64,000 nt of DNA from Actinopolyspora saharensis (lineage in GTDB: Bacteria > Actinomycetota > Actinomycetes > Mycobacteriales > Pseudonocardiaceae). Location of the stretch: NCBI RefSeq assembly GCF_900100925.1, contig NZ_FNKO01000001.1, positions 930,001 through 994,000 on the forward strand, in the 5' to 3' direction. The translations under genes were made by a program, and so were the position numbers. The notes beneath the pieces were generated by a model. It saw only the letters and a program-made list of their open reading frames with translations. It searched no databases and had not been told where the DNA came from. Below, piece after piece: positions 24,800 through 31,800 of this stretch (position 1 is its first letter; each line of letters begins with the position of its first letter).

Positions 24800-25120
24800 T
24801 TACAAGCCGCGGCAATTATTAGACATACCCAAGTTGCTTGGCGGGTTCTCGGCCGGTTCCGCTCGTTCGGATTCCTGCCGCACGGCCCTGCGGTAGATCG
24901 AGCGCCAGGAGTAGGTCGTGCTCGCGAAGACGAAAGTGCTGCACAGCCACATCACCAGCAGGCTGGATGAGCCGATGGTTCCGGTTGTGTAGGGCATGGC
25001 GAGATATGTCGTCGTGATGGCTCCGCACAGTCCGAAGAGGGCCGCGCTGATCACGGTGACCCACCACGCCGTTCTGCTCGATGGTGTCCAAGCAGGCTCG
25101 GGAGGCACGTGGCTTCGCAT
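24800..25120 (-). CDS. Small membrane protein
   Basis: 106 residues. After a polar N-terminus it has hydrophobic segments TAWWVTVISAALFGLCGAIT and SSLLVMWLCSTFVFASTTY, then a basic-acidic tail. It resembles many unassigned two-span actinobacterial proteins. It appears to be co-transcribed with the 64-residue membrane protein that follows 9 bases later. Another frame just upstream (25130-25230) starts with plausible composition, so an earlier frameshift cannot be excluded. Confidence 0.45.
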   Translation of the reverse strand: MRSHVPPEPAWTPSSRTAWWVTVISAALFGLCGAITTTYLAMPYTTGTIGSSSLLVMWLCSTFVFASTTYSWRSIYRRAVRQESERAEPAENPPSNLGMSNNCRGL

Positions 25121-25343
25121 AGGCCCACGTTATCCGGAAGGGACTGTCTGTGAATTCGTTGAGTTCGTTTCGGGCGATCCGCTCGGTCGAGTAGCCGATC
25201 GTCGCGACGGACTGTCGCGCTCCGGTGCTCATCGTGGTTGGCGAGTCCCGCTCGCGCAGTGAGACCAGGACAGGAGTTTTCGGGGCGAGGTCGAGAAGGC
25301 TGGCTCGGGTTGTTGGCGGTGGGCAGCGGGCTTGCCGAGCAGG

Positions 25344-26456
25344 TCAGAACGCCCGGTGGTACTGCTTGGGCCACACGTCGGCAGGTGGCCCACCGCGGGC
25401 GCGGAGCGCCCAGTAGGGGTCGCGGAGCATCGCCCGGCCGACCAGCAGAGCGTCCACCGAGTTCGGGACGGCCTCGTGGAGTTGGTGTGCTTCGGTGACC
25501 GAGCCGGAGGTGGCGGTCAGCATGCCGAGCTTCCGAAGGCGTGGCGCGAACCGGGTGTTCTCGAGCGGCTCGGAGGGGCGGGGTGCTTCGGGGACGAGAA
25601 CGCCGGAGTTGATGTCGACCAGGTCCACGCCGAGCTCGGCCATGCGAGCGACGAGGACCTCGGTGTCGTCGGTGGTCACCCCTCCGTCGAGCAGGTCGGT
25701 GACCGGCGTGCGGATCACGAGGGGCTTCTCCGCAGGCCACCCTGCCCGCAGGGCGGACACCACCGCGAGCGGGAATCGCAGTCGCCTCTCGAGGTCACCA
25801 CCCCATGCGTCGGTGCGCTCGTTGGCCAGTGGGGAGAGGAACTGATGGAACAGGTAGCCGTTCGACCCCTGCAGCCCGAGGGCCTCGTAGCCGGCTCGGT
25901 GGGCGTTGCGGGCCGCGCGTTCGACGTCTCCGAGCACTCGGTCGATGTCCGCTGCGCTCATCGACCGGGGTGTTGTGAGTCCGGAGAACGGCAGCGGTGA
26001 GGGGGCGAGCGGCTGCCATCCACCGTCGGCGGGCGAGACGGGGTGACGTGTGCCCGTGTTGTCCCACGGGATGCCGTGCGAGCTCTTCCGCCCCGCGAGA
26101 CCCAGCTGGACCGCCGGGACGGAACCGACTGAGCGGATGAGTTCGGCCAGTCGCCGGTGCGCGTCGACCTGGTGCTTGCTCCACAGCCCCAGGTCGCCAG
26201 CAGTGGTGCGCATGTCCGGTGCGACAGCGGTGGCCTCGACCATCACCATTCCGACTCCCCCGGCAGCTCTCGCGCCGTAGTGGGCCAGGTGCCAGCTGGT
26301 GGGAGCGCCGCGCTCGTCGGCCGAGTACTGGCACATCGGCGAGAGCCACACGCGGTTGGGCAGGGTCAGGTCCCGCAACTGCATGCCTGTCCAGGGCGTT
26401 GCGGCTGCATCCGCCCACTCTGGCGGCGGGGTGGTCGGCGTTGCGGTGCGGGTCAA
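25344..26456 (-). CDS. Old yellow enzyme family NADH:flavin oxidoreductase (YqjM-like)
   Basis: 370 residues from a TTG start; AAGGAG about 8 bases upstream decides it against the longer frame. The FMN TIM barrel is evident: LTLPNRVWLSPMCQYSADER gives the PMCQYSA block with the redox-tuning Cys of the YqjM class. HYGARAAGGVGMVMVEATAV, the NGYLFHQFLSP block after QGS, LANERTDAWGGDLERR and DALLVGRAMLRDPYW follow. YqjM-type enzymes reduce activated C=C bonds (quinones, enones, xenobiotics). The downstream-facing neighbour is a muconolactone-isomerase-like protein and an ArsR-type repressor lies divergently beyond it, suggesting an inducible response to an electrophilic or aromatic compound. Confidence 0.9.
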   Translation of the reverse strand: MTRTATPTTPPPEWADAAATPWTGMQLRDLTLPNRVWLSPMCQYSADERGAPTSWHLAHYGARAAGGVGMVMVEATAVAPDMRTTAGDLGLWSKHQVDAHRRLAELIRSVGSVPAVQLGLAGRKSSHGIPWDNTGTRHPVSPADGGWQPLAPSPLPFSGLTTPRSMSAADIDRVLGDVERAARNAHRAGYEALGLQGSNGYLFHQFLSPLANERTDAWGGDLERRLRFPLAVVSALRAGWPAEKPLVIRTPVTDLLDGGVTTDDTEVLVARMAELGVDLVDINSGVLVPEAPRPSEPLENTRFAPRLRKLGMLTATSGSVTEAHQLHEAVPNSVDALLVGRAMLRDPYWALRARGGPPADVWPKQYHRAF

Positions 26457-26554
26457 GGTCTGCTCCTTCAGGCGGCGGTGGGCGGTGTTCGGGTGGCTGA
26501 GCGTGCGGCGTTCAGTGGTTCGCACGCCGACTGGCCGGGCCACGGCGTCGTGCA

Positions 26555-26845
26555 CTACGTCGCCGGGTTCTCGGCCGTCATGGGGTGGGTGGCCAGTGGT
26601 GTCACGTCGATGTCGACGTAGGGCCGGATCGGCAGGCTCGCCAGTGCCTCGTTGAGGGCATCGGCATCGGCCGCGCTCCAGATGCCGATGTTGGCGCTCC
26701 GGCCGGGCACGCTCCAGAGGTGTCGCAGCACGCCCTCGGCCATGAGCTCGCGACCTCGTGCGCGCTCGCGGGTGGTGATGTCCTCGAGCTCGTCGGTCGG
26801 CAGCTCGTGGACGCGTGCTGTGTCGATGCGGACGAGAAAGTCCAT
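26555..26845 (-). CDS. Muconolactone isomerase-like protein
   Basis: 96 residues, the length of muconolactone delta-isomerase. MDFLVRIDTARVHELPTDEL, then RARGRELMAEGVLRHLWSVP, GRSANIGIWSAADADALNEA and LASLPIRPYVDIDVTPL follow the family through to the closing strand. The expected Arg/Trp substrate-pocket residues are present (LRHLWSVPGR). In the beta-ketoadipate pathway this enzyme converts muconolactone to the enol-lactone, but many stand-alone homologues sit with oxidoreductases. The OYE start lies 99 bases downstream. The promoter would coincide with the 27-bp palindrome at 26890-26916. Confidence 0.85.
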   Translation of the reverse strand: MDFLVRIDTARVHELPTDELEDITTRERARGRELMAEGVLRHLWSVPGRSANIGIWSAADADALNEALASLPIRPYVDIDVTPLATHPMTAENPAT

Positions 26846-26889
26846 CCTGCCCTCCGGCGTCAGGTCTGTGGTCGTCTCCGGTCAACCAT

Positions 26890-26916
26890 ACATCGATATT
26901 CGACGAATATCGATGT
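26890..26916. promoter_or_regulatory. Perfect 27-bp palindrome, operator of the ArsR-type regulator
   Basis: ACATCGATATTCG (26890-26902), a single centre A and CGAATATCGATGT (26904-26916) form a perfect inverted repeat with 13-bp arms in the 83-base gap between divergent starts 26845 and 26929. Its A+T richness and its position make it the probable binding site for the regulator at 26929, controlling both directions. Confidence 0.8.
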
Positions 26917-26928
26917 TACGATGGTGCC

Positions 26929-27282
26929 ATGCCTCGCAAGCTGCATCACCCCGATCCGCAAGACGTCTCGCTGGCCGGTCTGCTGTCGGCCTTGGGCGAT
27001 CCCGTCCGGCTGCAGCTCGTGACGGTGCTGGCCGACCACGGGGAGCACCCGCGCGAGGACTTCGAGGTCGAGGTAGGACCGTCCACCTTGAGTCATCACA
27101 TGAAAACGCTTCGCGAGGCGGGGTTGACTCGGCATCGGCTTGAGGGCACCCGCTGCTTCGTGTCACTCCGAGAGGAGACGCTGCGGCGATTTCCGGAGGT
27201 TTTGGCAAGCGTATTGCGCGCATGCTCTCGAAATGACTCCGAAGAGCCGGACGCACGGTCCCAGGCCGCCCGTGACGAATGA
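26929..27282 (+). CDS. ArsR-type winged-helix regulator
   Basis: 117 residues. It has the compact winged helix of ArsR/SmtB proteins: LAGLLSALGDPVRLQLVTVL, then FEVEVGPSTLSHHMKTLREA (recognition helix) and GLTRHRLEGTRCFVSLREET (wing). There is no CxC metal motif, so it is not a classical arsenite/cadmium sensor and more likely responds to an organic or oxidative cue. A -10-like TACGAT at 26917-26922 lies 7 bases before the ATG, so its message may be leaderless. It is divergent from the OYE/muconolactone-isomerase pair and would bind the shared palindrome. C-terminal residues are Arg/Glu-rich and of no known role. Confidence 0.85.
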   Translation: MPRKLHHPDPQDVSLAGLLSALGDPVRLQLVTVLADHGEHPREDFEVEVGPSTLSHHMKTLREAGLTRHRLEGTRCFVSLREETLRRFPEVLASVLRACSRNDSEEPDARSQAARDE

Positions 27283-27292
27283 GGCAACACCA

Positions 27293-27475
27293 GACGCGTC
27301 CGTATCGAGCACCTCCGCCGCCAGGGCGATCCCTTCCGCGACGAGGAACTGGCTCGCCTGCCTCCGCTCGGGTGGCAGCACATCAACCTCCGGGGTCGCT
27401 GCGTCTTCACCAGCAGCCCACCAGGCGGGCTCCCGCCCACTGACCCCCCGATCCCGGCGAGGAGCTCTGAACCGC
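27293..27475 (+). pseudogene. Tn3-family transposase C-terminal remnant
   Basis: The plus frame reads GDPFRDEELARLPPLGWQHI, then NLRGRCVFTS, matching the end of Tn3-family transposases (xDxxDEDVARLSPLGxxHINxLGRYxF). Nothing of the long N-terminal and catalytic parts is present, and the frame degenerates after about 27430. It lies between the ArsR gene and a membrane-protein gene. The remaining bases of the 27283-27597 gap show no gene. Confidence 0.65.
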
Positions 27476-27597
27476 TGCACGAAGGGAATCGGCAAGTGAG
27501 AACGGGCTGATCCCGTGGGCCGGGGACGGGGTGCTCAGGTCGGGAAGGTGTGACCGGAGCGCGGATTTTGGTGTTTTCCTGCCATCTCGAACGTGAG

Positions 27598-28095
27598 ATG
27601 GCAGAGTTCGGTGTCATGGACATTCCCGCCAACGTGCGGCGAGCGGCGATCCTCTGGGCGGTCGCGGTGGCGGCCGGCGTCTTCGAATCGATCCTCGCCG
27701 TCAGCCGGGCCGTGCACGCGGGAGAACTCGGCCCGGGCGTGTGGATCGGCATAGCCGTGCGTCTCGTCGTCTACGCGCTGGCCACGGTCCTGGTCGTGAG
27801 CCTCTGGAGGGGACGACGGTGGGCCCGTGTCGCCCTGACCGTCCTGCTCTCCGTCATCGGTCTCGCTTCGCTCGTCGTTCCGGCGGCCGTTGCCATGGTC
27901 AACGGGCAAACTTTCGTGCGGGCGTTCAGCAGTGGCGGCACGTGGGGCTGGATGTTCCTCGTCGTGCGGCTGACCCACATCGCGTGCGTGGTTGGTGCCA
28001 CGGTGCTGATGTTCACGCGGAGCGCGAACCGCTACTTCGCCGCGGTCAAGCGCTTGTCAGCGAAAACCACCTCCAGCGCGAGTTCGTCACGGTGA
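27598..28095 (+). CDS. Four-span membrane protein
   Basis: 165 residues from ATG at 27598 (alternatives: GTG at 27550 or ATG at 27616). Four hydrophobic helices can be seen: ILWAVAVAAGVFESILAV, GIAVRLVVYALATVLVVSL, VALTVLLSVIGLASLVVP and MFLVVRLTHIACVVGATVLM. A short basic loop (WRGRRWAR) favours an inside orientation between helices 2 and 3. The tail is Ser/Lys-rich. No domain is recognised. It stands alone, 232 bases from the next membrane protein. Confidence 0.65.
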   Translation: MAEFGVMDIPANVRRAAILWAVAVAAGVFESILAVSRAVHAGELGPGVWIGIAVRLVVYALATVLVVSLWRGRRWARVALTVLLSVIGLASLVVPAAVAMVNGQTFVRAFSSGGTWGWMFLVVRLTHIACVVGATVLMFTRSANRYFAAVKRLSAKTTSSASSSR

Positions 28096-28327
28096 GCGAA
28101 CTCCACTGAGGTGAGGTTCTCCGGTCGTCACGGCCACGGGGTGCGCCGCCTTCTTCCGGCCAGGGCTGTTGTCGCGTTCCGGTGCTCACCGCGGTCGGGG
28201 TGTCCCGGTGCTGGTGGAGGCACGCGCGTTTCGATCGTGCCTTTTTCGTGACTTCACGTCCCGAAAGGAGGGTGGTGATCGAGCCGATGTTCCTGGGGAG
28301 GCTGTGGCGTTTTGGTGAGGAGCGATA

Positions 28328-28771
28328 GTGACGGACATGAACCAGCAGCCGGGGGAGCCGGCTGCGGCGCCGAAGAACGGCATGGGCGTCACCGCCCTGG
28401 TTCTGGGGATCGTCGGGATCTGCCTTGCCTGGATTCCGATCATCGGTTTCCTGGGATTCATCCTGGGGGCGTTGGCGATCATCTTCGGGATCATCGCGGT
28501 GGTGCGCGCGCACAAGGGCACGGCCACGAACATGATCGTCAGCTACGTCGGGCTCGTGATCGGAGTGATCGCCGTCATCGTCTCCATCGTCGTGTTCGTG
28601 GCGTTGGTCAACCAGGTGGACAAGCATTTCAACGAGAGGAACTGGGGGCCGGGTGCTGATCAGTCGAGTTCTCCGTCCCGGACCAACCAGGACGGGGCAG
28701 GCTCCGGCGGCGATCGGGATGCCCTCCTGATCCTGGCCGCGAGCACCAGCAACGGCAGCACCGGTTTCTGA
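28328..28771 (+). CDS. DUF4190-like membrane protein
   Basis: 147 residues from a GTG start. The polar N-terminus (MTDMNQQPGEPAAAPKNGMG) precedes two or three hydrophobic helices: VTALVLGIVGICLAWIPIIG, FLGFILGALAIIFGIIAVVR and VSYVGLVIGVIAVIVSIVVF. The GxxxxxxGxxxhhxGxxAhhRA arrangement between helices is the DUF4190 pattern common in actinobacterial envelope proteins. It ends with a polar Ser/Asn/Gly tail that may be extracytoplasmic. Function is unknown. A strong bidirectional terminator at 28813-28852 separates it from the helicase-nuclease gene converging from the right. Confidence 0.75.
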   Translation: MTDMNQQPGEPAAAPKNGMGVTALVLGIVGICLAWIPIIGFLGFILGALAIIFGIIAVVRAHKGTATNMIVSYVGLVIGVIAVIVSIVVFVALVNQVDKHFNERNWGPGADQSSSPSRTNQDGAGSGGDRDALLILAASTSNGSTGF

Positions 28772-28812
28772 CCGGGATTCCGACCGCGACTCCGACCGCG
28801 AAGGCACGCAAA

Positions 28813-28852
28813 CGCCCCGCGGTTCCGCACAACCGGAACCGCGGGGCGTTTT
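28813..28852. terminator. Bidirectional terminator between convergent genes
   Basis: A perfect 15-bp stem (CGCCCCGCGGTTCCG at 28813-28827, complement at 28834-28848) with a 6-base loop and a T run (28849-28852) lies between the DUF4190-like gene and the helicase-nuclease gene. Confidence 0.85.
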
Positions 28853-28879
28853 CGTGTGCTTGTCCGTGCCGACGAGCGG

Positions 28880-31800
28880 CTAGATTTCCTCGGTGGTGGC
28901 CAGCGGTTTGACCGTGCGCAGCCGCTGCTCCGCCTTGGCGGTCAGCTGTCGCCGGCCGAACCGCTGCAGCACGGCTCGGAACAGCCGTTTCTCGTCCTGC
29001 CAGCCGTGTTGGCGGGCCTGCTGGGCCAGCACGGTCGCCAGTTCCGCGGGCGGGATCTCCTCGATGGAGCGCTGCCCGGCGGTGCGCACGTGGACCGGTG
29101 GCTGTTCGGGCAGCCGGAAGGTGCGGTCCTTGATGCCGCTTTCCTCCAGTGGCGTGTCCTGCACCAGCATGCCCTCCTGCACGGCCGTGGAGATGGCGGC
29201 GTGGAGGGCTTTGGTGATCTCCTTGGTGCGTCGTCCGCCGTAGGCGCGGGCGTAGAGCTTGCCCAGCCTGTCGCCGAGCACCGGACCCTCGACGGCCACG
29301 ATCTCGCACATTCCTTCGGCGAGCTGCTTGCGCGTGAGGCTCTGCGGGTGCGCCAGCGTGCCGCTGTACTCCACGTGCTCGGCGTGCTCGGCAACGACGC
29401 CCTCGTCGGTGAGCTCCGGATCCTCGGCACGGGCCTCGGTCTCGGGCTCGGGACCGGAGTCGGACTCGGCGGGCGTGCTCGGGTGCTCGTCGAGCCCGGC
29501 ACCGTCCCCGTCGTGCCCGACATCCCCGGCACCCACGGTGTCCCCGGTGTCCACGGTGTCCACGGCCTCCGGCGTGGCTGCCACCTCCGGTGTCTCCACC
29601 GCGGTCGGTGCGGCCGCGGTCTCGCCGACCGCCGCGCGGTGCGGCTCGGTCACGACCTGCGGTGTGGTCTGCGCTGTGGACGGTGCCGCGGGGGTGGCCT
29701 CCGCTGCGGCCACGGGGGCGGCCTCGGCCAGTGCCGCCTCCACGAACCGGTCGGGCTGGTCCACGGTCTCGGGCTCGGCACCCCTGGGGTGGATGCCCTG
29801 CTCGTGCAGGGCCTTCCACAGCGCTTCGAGTTCGCGGGCCTGGTCCACGTAGAACGAGGATTCCCGGATACGGTGGAAGGTCCAGCCGCAGCGTTCCAGC
29901 TCGCGCTGGCGGGCGAGGTCGCGTTCGTAGGCTTCGGGGCCGTGCCAGGCGTCGCCGTCGCACTCGACGGCCATCCGCGCCTTGGTGCCGATCACCACCA
30001 GGTCGATGCGGTAGGGGCCCACCGGGTACTGCGGGATCACCGAGTAGCCACGGGTGACCAGCCGGTTGAACACCCGCTGCTCGAACAGCGAGTCGAAGCC
30101 GGTGTCGCGCTGGTCCTCGGAGACGGTTCCCACCAGCTCGCCGGAGTCGGCGCGGGCACTGCCGTCGATCATGCCGTAGCAGTGCTCGAGGAGCTGGAAC
30201 CGCATGTCCTCCCGGTTGTGCAGTTCGGACAGGCTCACCGAGTGGAACAGCCAGACCTGGTCCTTGGCGCGGGAGACCGCCACGTTGTAGCGCTGCACGT
30301 GCTGCAGGGTGGTCAGCGAGCTCATCCGCTTGTCCGCGCGCCGCGCCTCCACCATGGACAGGAACACCACGTCGCGTTCGGCGCCCTGGAAGTCGGGGGG
30401 TGTTCCGCAGCGCAGCCTGCGGCTTTCCATCTCCTGCGGTGAGATCCGCTCCAGCAGTTCGCGCTCGATCAGCCGGGCCTGCTGGTCGTCGCCCATCAGC
30501 GAGATGACCCCGAAGGTCTTGCCCGCGTACCGGGGGTCGTCGAGGCAGCGCACGATCTCCTCGACGACGGCTTCGGCTTCGGGCCGGTTGCTTTTGCCCG
30601 TGCGGTAGCCCTCGGTGACGTGGCGGGCCCGGAACGGTTCAAGCCTGTCGGCGGCGTACTGGCGCACCGGGCTCAGCGGGATGTTGTCCGGCCGGTAGGC
30701 GATGCGGTTGGAGAACTCGATGATCTCGGGCACGCACCGCCGGTGCTCGGTCAGCGTGATCTGCCCGCCGTAGCGCATCTTGGCGTCGTCGAACAGGCTG
30801 TGCTGCGGGTCCTCCCAGGAGGCCCGGTAGGGGTCGTCGGCGATGTACTGGCCGGCGAGTTTGTGCAGCTCCTCCTGGTTCAGGCCCACGCCCATCGGCG
30901 AGACCTGCTTGTCGTCGCCGATGACGACCATCCGCGGTGCCAGGTACTGCAGGAAGATCGACTCCAGCCCGGCCTGGGAGGCCTCGTCGACCACGACCAC
31001 GTCGAACATGTTCGGCTGGATCCGGAACTGCTCGGCGATCCGGTAGATCGGCATGATCCACACCGGCACGGAGGGGCGGCAGCGCATCATGGCGTCGCGG
31101 ATGTCGGCACGTCGCCGTTCCGCGTGCGTGCCGGTTCCCTTGCCCAGGCGGCGGACGAGGTTGGAGTACTGGCGCAGGTCGGCCCGCGCGCTGCCGCCGA
31201 GGCGTTCGGGATCCACCGCGTGGCTCCACGCCCGGGCGGCGCACAGCCGTTCGGTCTGCTCCCGGATGACGTTCTCGAGGCTGTTGATCCGGGCTTGCAG
31301 CTCGTTCTCGTCGATGGTGTGCTGCTCCAGCACCCAGGAGCGCACGGCCAGCCACGACCAGGCCCGTTCGAAATCGGCCAGCCGCTCGGACCAGCGCTCG
31401 TCCTCGGGGTGGGCCTCGATCGCCGCGCGCAGCTGCGGTGCGGCCTCCTCCAGGCGCTGTTCCAGCTGCTCGCGCCGCCGGGCCCGCCGCCTGGTTTCCA
31501 GCAGCTGCAGCAGCCTGCGGTGGTGGGCGGCGTAGTTCTCGTGGTCGCGTGCCCGCACGGCCTCGAGCAGTCCGTGCACGCACTCACCGGTGTCGGTCCA
31601 GCGGGTGGTTTCCTCCAGGTGTTTGTCGAGTTCGTCCAGGGGCGCGCTCGCGGTGGCCCTGTCTTCCACGGCAGTGGCGGCCTCGTCGAGAGCGGCGTAG
31701 CGGCGCACCGCGGCGAGGTCGGTCCAGTCGGGTTTCGGCAGCCCGGCCCGGGCCAGGCGTTGTTGTTCGGTGTCCAGTTCGCCGCCGAGGTCGAGCACGC

